Shown: positions 27,574 to 37,326, numbered from the stretch's first letter. The stretch is DNA of 64,000 bases from CAZPXZ01 sp965221505 (GCA_965221505.1 CBDCSI010000002.1:62001-126000), one strand, 5' to 3'. Notes: generated by a model from the sequence alone, not told the origin. A program made the numbers and translations.

Positions 27574-28413
27574 ATGTCCGCTTCCCGTCCGTCCCCGCCG
27601 GCTGGCCGGCGGGTGCAGGCCGTCGTCCTCGACTGGAGCGGCACCACGGTCGACGCCTACGTCGTCGCGCCGACGGTCACGTTCGTGGAGGTCTTTCGCC
27701 GCCGGGGCGTGGAGATCTCCATGGAGGAGGCGCGGGGTCCGATGGGACTCCGCAAGGATCTGCACATCCAGGCGCTGACGGAGACGCCGGCGATCGCGCG
27801 GCGCTGGGAATCGACGCTGGGCGCGCCGCCGACCGATGCGGACGTGGCGGCCATGTTCGCGGAATTCGTACCGCTGCAGCTCGCGTGCCTGCGCGACTAC
27901 GCGACCCTGCTGCCGGGCGTCGCGGACGTCGTTCGGCGACTGCAGGCGCGCGGCGTCAAGATCGGATCGACCACGGGCTTTACCCGCGCCATGGCGGACG
28001 TCCTCGAGGAAGAGGCTGCGAAGCAGGGATACCGGCCGGACGCATCGGTGGCGGGAGACGAGGTGATCCACGGCGCCCGCCCGGCGCCGCACATGCTGTA
28101 CCGCAACCTCGATCTCCTGGGCGTGAGCGACATCCGGACGGTGGTAAAGGTCGACGATACCGCTTCCGGAATCGGCGAGGCCCAGAACGGCGGCTGTTGG
28201 GGCGTCGGCGTGGCCCGGTTCTCGAATTACATGAACGTCGATACGCCGGAACAGGGTTCGTCCATGCCCCAGGCGGAGACGGAGCGCCGCCTGGCCCGCT
28301 CGCGCAGCACTCTCCGGGAAGCCGGCGCCCATTACGTGATCGACAGTCTCGCAGAAATCGAACCGGTCATCGACGACATCGACGCGCGGCTCGAGCGAGG
28401 CGAGCGACCGTAA
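27574..28413 (+). CDS. phnX: Phosphonoacetaldehyde hydrolase (phosphonatase)
   Basis: 279 residues of the HAD superfamily with the PhnX signature. The nucleophile motif is DWSGTTVD (Asp20), and the Schiff-base lysine is Lys60 in PMGLRKDLHIQAL, a residue specific to PhnX within HAD enzymes. Further landmarks are STTGFTRAMADV and VKVDDTASGIGEAQNGGCWGVGV. It cleaves phosphonoacetaldehyde to acetaldehyde and phosphate, the second step of 2-aminoethylphosphonate use. The aminotransferase phnW is not in the window. It is divergent from a PotABCD-like importer. Confidence 0.93.
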   Translation: MSASRPSPPAGRRVQAVVLDWSGTTVDAYVVAPTVTFVEVFRRRGVEISMEEARGPMGLRKDLHIQALTETPAIARRWESTLGAPPTDADVAAMFAEFVPLQLACLRDYATLLPGVADVVRRLQARGVKIGSTTGFTRAMADVLEEEAAKQGYRPDASVAGDEVIHGARPAPHMLYRNLDLLGVSDIRTVVKVDDTASGIGEAQNGGCWGVGVARFSNYMNVDTPEQGSSMPQAETERRLARSRSTLREAGAHYVIDSLAEIEPVIDDIDARLERGERP

Positions 28414-28759
28414 CGCGGAAGCGCCCGGCGCGGCGTCCCCGGGGCAATGGGGCCGTCCGACGAACTCCGGCCCGCACGGGATAGCGGCAGACTCTCGGTG
28501 CTTCCAAGGACCGCTGAGCGTTGCGAAGCGGCCGAACGCCAATACCGGCAGTTGCGCGACACGGTCGGCGAGGAGCACGTCGAACCCGTGCGACGTCCCC
28601 GAACCGTCGAAACGCGGAAACCCGACGGTACGCCCGGCCTTCTGCCCTGTCCCTCGCCTGCGCGATCGGTCTCCGAACCGCCGAAAGGCCGTCCGCTACC
28701 GATTCCTCACGCCCCGCTTCGGAACGGCGGCGCCCATGCGGGGCGAACGGAATACGCTC
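28414..28759. other. Gap between convergent phnX and SDR genes
   Basis: 346 nt without a recognised gene, and no clear terminator hairpin with a T-run. Confidence 0.4.
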
Positions 28760-29530
28760 TCAACGGCCCATCCATCCCCCGTCCACCACCAGGATCTCGC
28801 CATGCACGTATTCCGCCGCCGCAGAGGACAGGAACAGGGCCGGTCCGGCAAAATCCTCCGGCGTGCCCCAGCGCCCGGCCGGAATGCGTTCGAGAATCGC
28901 CTTGTAGCGATCCGGATCGTTCACCAGCGCCTCGGTGTTGTCGGTAGCGATGTAGCCGGGCGCGATCGCGTTGACGTTGACGCCGCGCCCCGCCCATTCG
29001 TTGGCGAGCGCCTTGGTCAACTGGCCGACGCCGCCCTTCGACACCGAGTACCCCGGCACGTTGATGCCGCCCTGGAAGGTCAGCAAGGACGCCGTGAAGA
29101 CGATCCTGCCGGATCCGCGCCGGAGCATGCCCCGCCCGATCTCCCGGGCCAGGACGAACTGGGCGGTGAGATTGACCTCCAGTACCTCGTCCCACCATTC
29201 GTCCGGGTGCTCGGCGGCCGGCGCGCGCCGGATGGTCCCCGCGTTGTTGATCAGAATGTCCGGCGCGACCCCGTCGGCCTCCAGCCGCGCGACGAGCGAC
29301 GTCACGGCGCCGCGGTCCGAGAAGTCGCAAGGATAGGCACGGAACCGGCGCCCCATTTCCTCCACCGACTGCGCAACCGCGCTGCCGGTCTCTTCGAGCG
29401 ACGCGCTGACCCCGACAATGTCCGCGCCCGCACCGGCCAGCGCCTCCGCGATGGCGCGGCCGATCCCGCGCCGGCAGCCGGTGACGAGCGCCAGCTTCCC
29501 TGTGAGATCGAACAAAGACAGAACGCTCAT
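28760..29530 (-). CDS. Short-chain dehydrogenase/reductase, KduD-like
   Basis: 256 residues. The nucleotide-binding motif is TGCRRGIGRAIAEAL, then NNAG, a catalytic serine in FTASLLTFQGG, and the YSVSKGG active site (Tyr/Lys), with PGYIATDNTEAL after it. The closest named type is 2-deoxy-D-gluconate/2-keto-3-deoxygluconate dehydrogenase, NAD(P)-dependent, cytoplasmic. The start overlaps the stop of the alcohol dehydrogenase gene (ATGA), so the two form a unit that probably oxidises a polyol or sugar acid. Confidence 0.88.
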   Translation of the reverse strand: MSVLSLFDLTGKLALVTGCRRGIGRAIAEALAGAGADIVGVSASLEETGSAVAQSVEEMGRRFRAYPCDFSDRGAVTSLVARLEADGVAPDILINNAGTIRRAPAAEHPDEWWDEVLEVNLTAQFVLAREIGRGMLRRGSGRIVFTASLLTFQGGINVPGYSVSKGGVGQLTKALANEWAGRGVNVNAIAPGYIATDNTEALVNDPDRYKAILERIPAGRWGTPEDFAGPALFLSSAAAEYVHGEILVVDGGWMGR

Positions 29531-30576
29531 CGGTACTCTCCCACCCTTACCAGGCTCTTCATGGCCGTCGGCGACGACTCCAGCGCTTCGAACGCTTCCT
29601 GGACCGAGTCCAGCGGGCTGACATGGGTGATGACGGTATCGGCCGCGATCCCCCCGCGCGCGACGATCCCGATCGCCGCGTCGTAGTCCTCCGGCTCGTA
29701 GACCCTGGCGCCCATGAGCCGAAGCTCGCGCCAGAAGAAGCGGAACAGGTCGATCTGCGGCCTCGACGCGTGGATCGCGACCATGACGATTCGCGCCCGA
29801 ACGGAAGCGACCTCCGTCATCGCGTCGACGCCGGCCTGCGTGCCGGAGACCTCGAACACCACGTCCGCGCCCTTGCCGCCGGTGCGACGGTGCACTTCCC
29901 CTCCAAGGTCGTCTTCGAGCGGATTCAGCGCGTCGAATCCGAGCGACCGCGCAACCGCCAGCCGGTTCGGGTTCACCTCGGACACCAACACCTCGCCGCC
30001 GGCCTCCCTCGCCACGGAAGCCACCAGGATTCCGATCGGGCCGCCCCCGATCACGAGGGCGGTCTCGCCGGAGGCGAGCCCCGAGAGCCGAACGTCGTGA
30101 CAGGCGACCGCGACCGGTTCGATCAGCGCGGCGTGGTCCAGGCCGAGCGTATCCGGCAGCGCGTGCAGCGTGTGCGCCGGCACGGTCCACCATTCCTGGA
30201 AGGCGCCGTCGGTGTCGAGGCCGAGGAACTTCAGGTTGTGGCAGACGTGCCGGTGCCCTGCATGGCAGGCCGGACAGTCGTCGCAGTGATCCAGCGGACG
30301 CACGACCACCCGCTGGCCGACCGCAAGGTTCTCGCACCCCTCTCCCAGCGCGGCAACCGTTCCCGACATCTCGTGACCGATCACGCGGTCGAACCCGACC
30401 CGAGTGTCCATGTTGCCGTGAAACACGTGCATGTCCGTGCCGCAAATCCCGCAATAGGCGACGCGAATCGCCGCCTCGCCGGGCGCCGGGGCGGCCGAGG
30501 CTCGCCGGACGACCTCGAACGCCCGGTTGCCGCGATAGACCGCCGCCGCATGTTCCTGTCCTGTCATGTTCGCCAC
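29527..30576 (-). CDS. Zinc-dependent medium-chain alcohol/polyol dehydrogenase
   Basis: 349 residues from a GTG at 30576, next to GGGAGG; an ATG nine bases later is the alternative. Catalytic zinc ligands lie in CGICGTDMH and GHEMSG, structural zinc cysteines in CDDCPACHAGHRHVC, and the NAD-binding motif is VIGGGPIGILVASVA. It resembles sorbitol, threonine or galactitol-type dehydrogenases. It is translationally coupled to the SDR gene downstream, and the GMC oxidoreductase gene lies 269 nt upstream. Confidence 0.9.
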   Translation of the reverse strand: MANMTGQEHAAAVYRGNRAFEVVRRASAAPAPGEAAIRVAYCGICGTDMHVFHGNMDTRVGFDRVIGHEMSGTVAALGEGCENLAVGQRVVVRPLDHCDDCPACHAGHRHVCHNLKFLGLDTDGAFQEWWTVPAHTLHALPDTLGLDHAALIEPVAVACHDVRLSGLASGETALVIGGGPIGILVASVAREAGGEVLVSEVNPNRLAVARSLGFDALNPLEDDLGGEVHRRTGGKGADVVFEVSGTQAGVDAMTEVASVRARIVMVAIHASRPQIDLFRFFWRELRLMGARVYEPEDYDAAIGIVARGGIAADTVITHVSPLDSVQEAFEALESSPTAMKSLVRVGEYR

Positions 30577-30845
30577 CGATCCTCCCTCTCTTCAGGCCCC
30601 GGATGCCGTACCGTCATGCGACTCCGGCCCCGACGCCTCGCATGCCCGTCCACCCGCTTGCTCCCTGCGGAGCGCCAGTCTCCACGTACGGCGGCGTCGG
30701 CAGGAACGTCGCAAGAAACGCACAGGGAACGGGCGCGCGCGCTCGTCCCGACGATCGACGCCGACGACGCCCTCCAGGTCCGATCGGCGACCGGACGTCC
30801 GGGCGAGCATAGTGCCCCGAAGCGTCCCCGGCCATCGAGCCACGC

Positions 30846-32465
30846 TCACAGCCGTCCCAGGAGAAGGTCGGCGCAGCGGTCGCCCAGCATCATGGCGGGC
30901 GCCGCGGTGTTTCCCGCGTTGATGTCCGGAACGGCCGACATGTCGCACACCCGCAATCCCTCGATACCGCGAACGCGCATGCGCGGGTCGAGAACGGCAA
31001 GGGGGTCGCCGTCGCCGCCCATCCGGGCCGTGCCGGCCGGGTGGTAGTTGGTCTTGACGAAACGCCGGCAATGCCGCCGCAACCCGTTCGCGTCCCGGTC
31101 GTCCGGCCCGGGCAGAAGGACCCGGTCGATCTTCCCCGCCAGCGGCGCTCTGGCGAACGCCTCCAGGAAGAACGCTTGCCCGCGCACCATTTCGTCCATG
31201 TCCTGCGCTTCCCGGAGCAGGTTCGGCGACACGAGCGGCATCGCGGCGGGATCCGCCGACGCCAGCCGGACCTCGCCCCGGGAAACCGGCTTGACGACCA
31301 CGGTGGTCACGGTCAGGCCATGGCCGTCCCGGACCAGATGGCGGGTGTCCCGGTCGACGTAGACGATGGGCACGCAAAAGGCCTGAACGGTCGGCGGCGC
31401 GTCCCGATTCCGGGGATTGACGAACGCGCCGGCCTCCACCCCCGCCGAGGTCACCGGTCCGCTTCCGAAGAGCCGGAACTGGACGCCGTTTCGCAGCATC
31501 CGCCATCCCGCTCCCTGCCGGTAGTAGCCGTAGGGGCCGGCGACGCTGGCCGTGATGGGAACTTCGGGATGGTCGATCAGGTTTTGCCCGACGCCCGGCA
31601 GGTCGTGGATACAGTCGATTCCGGTCTCGGCGAGGTGCTCCGCGGGGCCGATTCCCGAGAGCATGAGAATCTTCGGGGTGACCAGCGCGCCGGCTGCGAG
31701 GACGACTTCGCCGTCGCATCGCACCTCGACCCGGCGGCCGCGACGGTCGCGATAGACGACCCCCCTCGCGCGTTCGCGTTCGACGACGATCGTTTCGACC
31801 TCGGCATGCAGCCGGACGGCGAGATTGGGGTTCCCCGATTGCGGCGACAGGTAGGCGTAGGCGGAGGAGGACCTTCGACCGTCGCGATTCATGAACTGGT
31901 AGAATCCGACGCCGCGCTGAAGCGATCCGTTGAAGTCCGGGTTGAACGGCTCTCCCATCGCCTGGACCGCCTGAACGAAGAGCCGCGACAACAGGTCGAT
32001 ATGGCCTGGGTCGGACACCAGGAGCGGCCCGTCGACGCCGTGATTCTCGTTGCACAAGCGGTCGTTTCCCTCCATCCGCCGAAAATGCGGCAGCACGTCC
32101 TCCCACTTCCACCCGACGCCCTGGTTGCTGCCCCGGAGCGCCTCGTCCCAGGCGTCGTAGTCGGACGGCCTGCCGCGCATGTAGACCTGGGCGTTGACCG
32201 AGGTGCCGCCGCCGAGAACGTGACCCTGGGGAATGTCGTGCCGGCGACCTTCCAGATGCTCCTGCGGAACCGTGGTGTGGAACTGCATGAACTTCGAGCC
32301 GTTGATCATCTTGAAAATGCCCGGCGGCATGTCGAGCAGGGGGTGTCGGTTCGAATGTCCCGCCTCGAGGAGCAGCACCCTGGCGCCGCCGTCTCCGGCG
32401 ATCCTCGCCGCCGCCACGCAACCGGCCGCGCCGCCGCCAATCACGATGTGATCGAAGGTCTGCAT
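30846..32465 (-). CDS. GMC-family FAD oxidoreductase (choline dehydrogenase-like)
   Basis: 539 residues from the ATG at 32465 with AAAGGA upstream. The FAD motif is HIVIGGGAAGCVAAARIA, then GMC signature blocks including GGGTSVNAQVYMRG and ALVTPKILMLSGIGPAEHL, and the C-terminal active site NYHPAGTARMG with AVPDINAGNTAAPAM. Such enzymes oxidise an alcohol to an aldehyde, feeding electrons to the respiratory chain or oxygen. It may share a pathway with the zinc dehydrogenase and SDR downstream. Choline itself is not established as substrate; many relatives act on polyols or long-chain alcohols. Confidence 0.9.
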   Translation of the reverse strand: MQTFDHIVIGGGAAGCVAAARIAGDGGARVLLLEAGHSNRHPLLDMPPGIFKMINGSKFMQFHTTVPQEHLEGRRHDIPQGHVLGGGTSVNAQVYMRGRPSDYDAWDEALRGSNQGVGWKWEDVLPHFRRMEGNDRLCNENHGVDGPLLVSDPGHIDLLSRLFVQAVQAMGEPFNPDFNGSLQRGVGFYQFMNRDGRRSSSAYAYLSPQSGNPNLAVRLHAEVETIVVERERARGVVYRDRRGRRVEVRCDGEVVLAAGALVTPKILMLSGIGPAEHLAETGIDCIHDLPGVGQNLIDHPEVPITASVAGPYGYYRQGAGWRMLRNGVQFRLFGSGPVTSAGVEAGAFVNPRNRDAPPTVQAFCVPIVYVDRDTRHLVRDGHGLTVTTVVVKPVSRGEVRLASADPAAMPLVSPNLLREAQDMDEMVRGQAFFLEAFARAPLAGKIDRVLLPGPDDRDANGLRRHCRRFVKTNYHPAGTARMGGDGDPLAVLDPRMRVRGIEGLRVCDMSAVPDINAGNTAAPAMMLGDRCADLLLGRL

Positions 32466-32570
32466 GGTCCTTTTCCCGTCTTTCGTCCGACACGGCCCCC
32501 GGCGGCGGCCGGCAACCGCATGTTGACACGAATGCCAAACGGACGCATCATATCCAATTAGCGGAACCAA

Positions 32571-32587
32571 GTTCTATTAAATGGAAC
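32571..32587. promoter_or_regulatory. 17-bp near-perfect palindrome in a divergent promoter region
   Basis: GTTCTATTAAATGGAAC is an inverted repeat with seven of eight pairs matching around a central A. It lies in the AT-rich centre of the 294-nt region between the GMC gene (minus) and the sugar-binding-protein gene (plus). A TATGAT-like -10 for the minus direction is at 32547-32552. The GTTC...GAAC form resembles IclR-type operators. No such regulator is encoded in the window. Confidence 0.45.
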
Positions 32588-32759
32588 AGTCGGGGGCAGG
32601 AAGGCGGCGTGCAAACCTCTCCGTCGTCGACGGGCCGATGGTGTACATTAGGGCGCCCTGCCTCCGAGCTTTCGCTGCCCGAATCGGGGCGGGCGCCCCG
32701 TAGGCACCGGAGCAGGCGACTGTCGCCGCTCCGAACGGAACTGATTATGGAGGAGACTC

Positions 32760-33734
32760 ATGAAACACCGATTGATGATTCATGCGGCGGCCGCGCTGGG
32801 TGTCGGCCTGATGTCCGGCGTTGGTCTGGCGGAGACGCCCCCGCTTGCGATGAAGGACACCTACAAGGTCGGCTTCTCGCAAATGGAATCGAACAATCCG
32901 TGGCGCATCGCGGAAACCAAGTCATTCCAGGATACGGCCGAATCCTGCGGATGGGACCTGATCACGACGGACGCGGCCGGTTCGGCGGCGAAGCAGGTGG
33001 CCGACGTCGACTCGATGATCGCGCAGGGCATCGACGTTCTGTTTCTCCCGCCCCGAGAGGAGAAGCCGCTGATTCCGGCGGTCATGAAGGCCCGGGCCGC
33101 GGGGATTCCGGTGTTCCTGGTCGACCGTTCGGTTGACCCGAACGTCGCCAAGGCCGGCGAGCACTACGTCGCGTTTCTCGGATCCGACTTCGTCGACCAG
33201 GGGCGGCGCGTGGCCGAATGGCTGATCGAGAATTTCGAGGGCGAAAAGGGAATCATCGTCGAACTCGAAGGCACGACCGGCTCTTCGCCGGCCAACGACC
33301 GCAAGAGCGGATTCGACGACCGGATCATGCAGGACGACCGGTTCGAGATCGTCGCCTCGCAAACCGGCGACTTCGCCCGCGACCTCGGCCGGCAGGTCAT
33401 GGAGACCCTGCTGCAGGCGCATCCGGACGTGAACGTCGTCTACGCGCATAACGACGAGATGGCCATCGGCGCCATTCAGGCGCTCGAACTGGCCGGCCGC
33501 AAGCCCGGCGAAGACGTTCTGGTCGTCTCCATCGACGGGACGCGGGACGCGCTGCAGGCGATCATCGACGGCAAGATGGGCGTCACCGTCGAGAGTTCGC
33601 CCTTCTTCGGACCGCTCGCTTGCGACGTCATGAAACGGTACGCCGCGGGCGAGGAGATTCCCGCCTGGGTCAAGGTGGAAGACCGCATCTTCACCGCCGA
33701 GAACGCGGCCGACCACATCGACGAGGCCTACTGA
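32760..33734 (+). CDS. Sugar ABC importer periplasmic binding protein (RbsB/YtfQ type)
   Basis: 324 residues with a TATGGAGGAG ribosome site just upstream. A signal peptide (residues 1-24) precedes YKVGFSQMESNNPWRIAETKSF, the start typical of YtfQ-like galactofuranose-binding proteins. Hinge and ligand segments include GIDVLFLPPREEKPLIPA, VFLVDRSVD and VYAHNDEMAIGAIQALELAGR. It delivers a monosaccharide to the transporter encoded downstream. Confidence 0.92.
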   Translation: MKHRLMIHAAAALGVGLMSGVGLAETPPLAMKDTYKVGFSQMESNNPWRIAETKSFQDTAESCGWDLITTDAAGSAAKQVADVDSMIAQGIDVLFLPPREEKPLIPAVMKARAAGIPVFLVDRSVDPNVAKAGEHYVAFLGSDFVDQGRRVAEWLIENFEGEKGIIVELEGTTGSSPANDRKSGFDDRIMQDDRFEIVASQTGDFARDLGRQVMETLLQAHPDVNVVYAHNDEMAIGAIQALELAGRKPGEDVLVVSIDGTRDALQAIIDGKMGVTVESSPFFGPLACDVMKRYAAGEEIPAWVKVEDRIFTAENAADHIDEAY

Positions 33735-33747
33735 GCCGAAGGCTTCC

Positions 33748-33770
33748 GGAGGGGCGGCCGCCGCCCCTCC
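33748..33770 (+). promoter_or_regulatory. 10-bp perfect stem-loop between the sugar-binding protein and ATPase genes
   Basis: Arms 33748-33757 (GGAGGGGCGG) and 33761-33770 are exact complements with a 3-nt loop, 13 nt after the stop. There is no T-run. Likely an mRNA-stabilising or partial-termination element that favours binding-protein expression. Confidence 0.6.
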
Positions 33771-33798
33771 GCACGCAACGAAGGACATTCCACGGGCG

Positions 33799-35322
33799 AT
33801 GCGACCCTTCGTCGAAATGCGGAACGTCGCCAAGTCCTTCGCCGGCGTGGTCGCGCTCCGTTCGGCGGAACTCGAAGTCGCTCCCGGCGAGGTCCACGCC
33901 GTCATCGGCCAGAACGGCGCCGGCAAGTCCACTCTGATCAAGATCCTCACAGGGGTCTATCGCAAGGATTCGGGCTCGGTCCGAATCGAGCAGGAAGAGC
34001 GCGAAATCCTCAGCCCGCGCGAAGCGCAGGACGCCGGAATCGCGACGATCTATCAGGAACTCAGCCTGGTTCCCCTCCGGAGCGTCGCCGAGAACGTCAC
34101 GATGGGCTACGAGCCGCGCACCCGGCTCGGCCTGATCGACTGGCGGCGCGCGCATCGGGAGACGCGGGAGGTTCTCGACCGCTTCGGAATCGACGTCGAC
34201 GTTCGCGCCCCGCTCGGAGACTATTCCACCGCGATCCAGCAGCTGGTCGCCATCGCCCGCGCGGTGTCGCGCAACGCCCGGCTCGTCGTCATGGACGAAC
34301 CGACTTCCTCGCTGGACGACAAGGAGATCGAGACCCTGTTCGGCGTCGTGCGGGAGTTGCGCGACAGCGGCGTGTCCGTGTTGTACATTTCCCACTTTCT
34401 CGACGAGCTGTTCGAGATCTGCGATCGGGTCACGATCATGCGGGACGGCGAGACGGTCGACGTCCGGGAAATCGCCTCGACCGACAAGCTCGAATTGATC
34501 GCCGACATGTTGGGCCGCTCCGCCGACGAGATCGCCGCCGTCGGCATGACCGGTCTCGGCGGGACCGCCCGCGAGCCGGGCGACGAGTTGATCGAGGCGC
34601 GAAACGTCGCTTCGACCCGGCTCCTGAAGGACGTCTCCGTCGGTGTCCGAACCGGCGAAATCGTCGGCCTGGGCGGGCTCCTCGGCTCGGGACGAACCGA
34701 GACCGCACGCGCCCTGTTCGGCGCCGACCGGCTGACCGCCGGCGCCGTCCGGCTCCGTGGCGAGGCGCGACGGCTCGAGAGCCCGGCGCAGGCGATCGAA
34801 GAAGGGATCGGGTTCCTGTCCGAGGACCGGAAGGCGGAGGGGATCGTCCCGCACATGTCCGTGCGCGAGAACGTAACCCTCGCGCTTCTGCCCAGACTGA
34901 GCCGCAGGGGCGGCGTGGACGTGCGCCGGGAGAGGCGCCTGGTAGAACGGTTCGTCGCGGCGCTGGGTATCAAGGCGGCCAGCATGGACCAGCCCATCCG
35001 CGAGCTCTCGGGCGGGAACCAGCAGAAGGTCCTCCTCGCGCGCTGGCTCGCCAGCGAGCCGGCGGTGCTGATCCTGGACGAACCGACGCGCGGCGTCGAC
35101 GTCGGAGCCAAATACGAGATCCAGTCGATCATCCGGGAATACGTCGACAAGGGGCTCGGCGTTCTCCTGATCAGCTCCGAGTTCGAGGAGCTGGTCGAAG
35201 GCGCCGACCGGATCGTGGTCCTGCAGGACGGACGGTCGGTGGCCGAACTGGAAAACCCCGGGGTCACGGAAGAGATTCTGATCGGCGCCATCGCACATCG
35301 CCACGACGGAACCGGGCCGTGA
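33799..35322 (+). CDS. Sugar ABC importer ATPase with two nucleotide-binding domains (RbsA/YtfR type)
   Basis: 507 residues with two fused ABC domains. The first has Walker A GQNGAGKST, a degenerate signature region DYSTAIQQLVAIARA, and Walker B LVVMDEPTSSLDD with SHFLDE. The second has a degenerate Walker A (GLLGSGRTE), the signature ELSGGNQQK and Walker B LILDEPTRGVDVG. This asymmetry is normal for monosaccharide importer ATPases. Its stop overlaps the GTG start of the first permease. Confidence 0.94.
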   Translation: MRPFVEMRNVAKSFAGVVALRSAELEVAPGEVHAVIGQNGAGKSTLIKILTGVYRKDSGSVRIEQEEREILSPREAQDAGIATIYQELSLVPLRSVAENVTMGYEPRTRLGLIDWRRAHRETREVLDRFGIDVDVRAPLGDYSTAIQQLVAIARAVSRNARLVVMDEPTSSLDDKEIETLFGVVRELRDSGVSVLYISHFLDELFEICDRVTIMRDGETVDVREIASTDKLELIADMLGRSADEIAAVGMTGLGGTAREPGDELIEARNVASTRLLKDVSVGVRTGEIVGLGGLLGSGRTETARALFGADRLTAGAVRLRGEARRLESPAQAIEEGIGFLSEDRKAEGIVPHMSVRENVTLALLPRLSRRGGVDVRRERRLVERFVAALGIKAASMDQPIRELSGGNQQKVLLARWLASEPAVLILDEPTRGVDVGAKYEIQSIIREYVDKGLGVLLISSEFEELVEGADRIVVLQDGRSVAELENPGVTEEILIGAIAHRHDGTGP

Positions 35323-36326
35323 CCCGGACTTCGCCGCAAGCGCCCGCCGCGCTCTCCTCGGAGCCTGGCAGGGCCGCGCTGGAGTGGGGTCGGATCGCGC
35401 GTTACGGCGGTCCGATCGCGCTCGTCGCGATCCTTCTCTTCAACGCGCTGGTCACGCCGAACTTCCTGCACCCCCAGACCCTGTTCGTCAACATCAGCCA
35501 GGTCGCCACCATCGCGATCGTCGCGGTCGGCATGACCCTGGTCATCGCGACCGGCGGAATCGACCTCAGCGTGGGCGCGGTGATGGCGCTCGCCGGTGCC
35601 CTCGCGCCCCTGATCTTCACTTCGCCCTTCGCGGAGGCCAACCCCGCGATCGGCCTGGTCGCCGCCTTCGCGATTCCGGTGCTCGTCGCGCTCCTCTGCG
35701 GCGCGTTCAACGGCGTTCTGGTCAGCCACCTGCACGTGCAGCCGATCGTCGCGACGCTGATCTTCTTCATCTCGGGTCGCGGAATCGCGCTGGTCCTGAC
35801 CAACGGCAACCTCCAGACCTTCTCCAACCCGGAGTTCAGCTATCTCGGCACCGGACGGATACTCGGCCTCCCGTTCCAGGGCTGGCTCGTGGTGCTGATC
35901 GCCCTCGGCGCCTGGTGGCTGGTCAACCGGACCGTGTACGGCCGGCAATTGCTGGCGGTCGGTGGAAACGAACGCGCGGCAACGCTGTCGGGCGTTCCGG
36001 TCAAGCGGGTGAAAATCGGCGCCTACGTGATCTGCGCCGGACTGTCGGGCGTCGCCGGCCTGATCGTCGTGGCGATCAATTCCGCATCGGACGCGGCCCG
36101 GATCGGCAACCTGATGGAACTCGACGCGATCGCGGCGGCCGTGGTCGGCGGCGCGCTTCTCCTTGGCGGAAAGGCGCCGATCTTCGGCGCCATCCTCGGG
36201 GCGGTCATCATCCAGCTGGTCAGATACACCCTGCTCGCCAACGGCGTCGCCGACGAGGTGGCGCTGATCGCCAAGGCGGGGATCATCGTCCTGGCGGTCT
36301 ACGTCCAGCAGGCCCGGAGAGAATAG
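35319..36326 (+). CDS. Sugar ABC importer permease 1 (RbsC/YtfT type)
   Basis: 335 residues from a GTG overlapping the ATPase stop. About nine to ten membrane helices, with the family motif GMTLVIATGGIDLSVGAVMALAGAL and the cytoplasmic loop GNERAATLSGVPVKRVKIGAYVICAGLSG. It forms a heterodimeric channel with the second permease encoded 4 nt downstream. Confidence 0.93.
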   Translation: MTRTSPQAPAALSSEPGRAALEWGRIARYGGPIALVAILLFNALVTPNFLHPQTLFVNISQVATIAIVAVGMTLVIATGGIDLSVGAVMALAGALAPLIFTSPFAEANPAIGLVAAFAIPVLVALLCGAFNGVLVSHLHVQPIVATLIFFISGRGIALVLTNGNLQTFSNPEFSYLGTGRILGLPFQGWLVVLIALGAWWLVNRTVYGRQLLAVGGNERAATLSGVPVKRVKIGAYVICAGLSGVAGLIVVAINSASDAARIGNLMELDAIAAAVVGGALLLGGKAPIFGAILGAVIIQLVRYTLLANGVADEVALIAKAGIIVLAVYVQQARRE

Positions 36327-36330
36327 TCCG

Positions 36331-37326
36331 ATGCGCGACTTTCCGGCCTTCGACCTCCGGCGGACGATCAACCGGAACCGGCACTCCTCCGGGGTCTGGA
36401 TCGCGCTCGCGCTCCTGATCGCCTTCGGCCTCCTGCGCTACGAGAATTTCGGCAGCGCCTACAACGTCTCCTCGTTCCTGAACTACAACGCCATGTTCAT
36501 CGCTATCTCGGTGGGCATGTGCTTCGTGATCATGACCGGCGGCATCGACCTTTCCGTCGGTTCGGTCGCGGCCTTCACCTCGGTGATCGCGGCATATCTG
36601 TCGCCCTGGGGAATTCAGGCCGCCCTGCCTGGCGCCGTCGCCGCCGGAATCGCGCTCGGCGGGCTGAACGGGTTCTTCGTCGTGGCCATGAGAATTCCCC
36701 CGTTCATCGCCACGCTGGCCACCATGCTCGGCGCCAAGGGCGGTGCGCTGGTGATCTCCGGCGCCCAGACGATTTCCGTCGACTGGGGATCGAACTTCAC
36801 CCGGCTCGGGATGGAGCAGGCGTTCGGCGTGGTGCCGTGGTCCATCCTGATCGTCGCGATTCTCGTCGCGTTCCTGTGGGTGGTCCTCGAACACACGTCG
36901 CTGGGACGGACGGTCCTGGCCGTCGGCGGCGGCGAGGACGCCAGCGTGATGATGGGGCTGAAGGTCGTCAGAGCGAAGTTCTTCGTCTACTCGCTGAGCG
37001 GCGGTTGCGCGGGCCTGGCCGGAGTGTTCCTGGCTTCCGGGTTCGGCGCGGGGCAGCCGCTCGAGGGCGTGGGCTGGGAACTCTCGGCCATCGCCTCGGT
37101 GGTGGTCGGCGGCACGCTGCTCACCGGCGGTCTGGGCTCCGTTCCCGCCACCGTCGCGGGAGCGCTGCTGCTCGGCCTGGTGTTCAACGTCCTGAACTTC
37201 GAGAACGGCCGCGGCACCATCAGCCTGAGCGCCTACTGGCAGCTTGTCATACGCGGCGGGTTCCTGCTCGCGGTCATCCTGCTGCAGAGCCGATTCGCGG
37301 CAGCGGGCAGGAAGCGTACGACCTGA
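36331..37326 (+). CDS. Sugar ABC importer permease 2 (YjfF type)
   Basis: 331 residues. It repeats the family landmarks (GMCFVIMTGGIDLSVGSVAAFTSV, GGGEDASVMMGLKVVRAKFFVYSLSGG) with a different N-terminus. The presence of two distinct permeases with one double ATPase is the YtfQRT-YjfF arrangement known for galactofuranose uptake. The sugar here is not determined. Confidence 0.93.
   Translation: MRDFPAFDLRRTINRNRHSSGVWIALALLIAFGLLRYENFGSAYNVSSFLNYNAMFIAISVGMCFVIMTGGIDLSVGSVAAFTSVIAAYLSPWGIQAALPGAVAAGIALGGLNGFFVVAMRIPPFIATLATMLGAKGGALVISGAQTISVDWGSNFTRLGMEQAFGVVPWSILIVAILVAFLWVVLEHTSLGRTVLAVGGGEDASVMMGLKVVRAKFFVYSLSGGCAGLAGVFLASGFGAGQPLEGVGWELSAIASVVVGGTLLTGGLGSVPATVAGALLLGLVFNVLNFENGRGTISLSAYWQLVIRGGFLLAVILLQSRFAAAGRKRTT

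Noticed and set aside
34221..36371. Long minus-strand frame opposite the sugar importer genes
   Set aside because: The plus strand has unambiguous ATPase and permease motifs in tightly overlapping genes.
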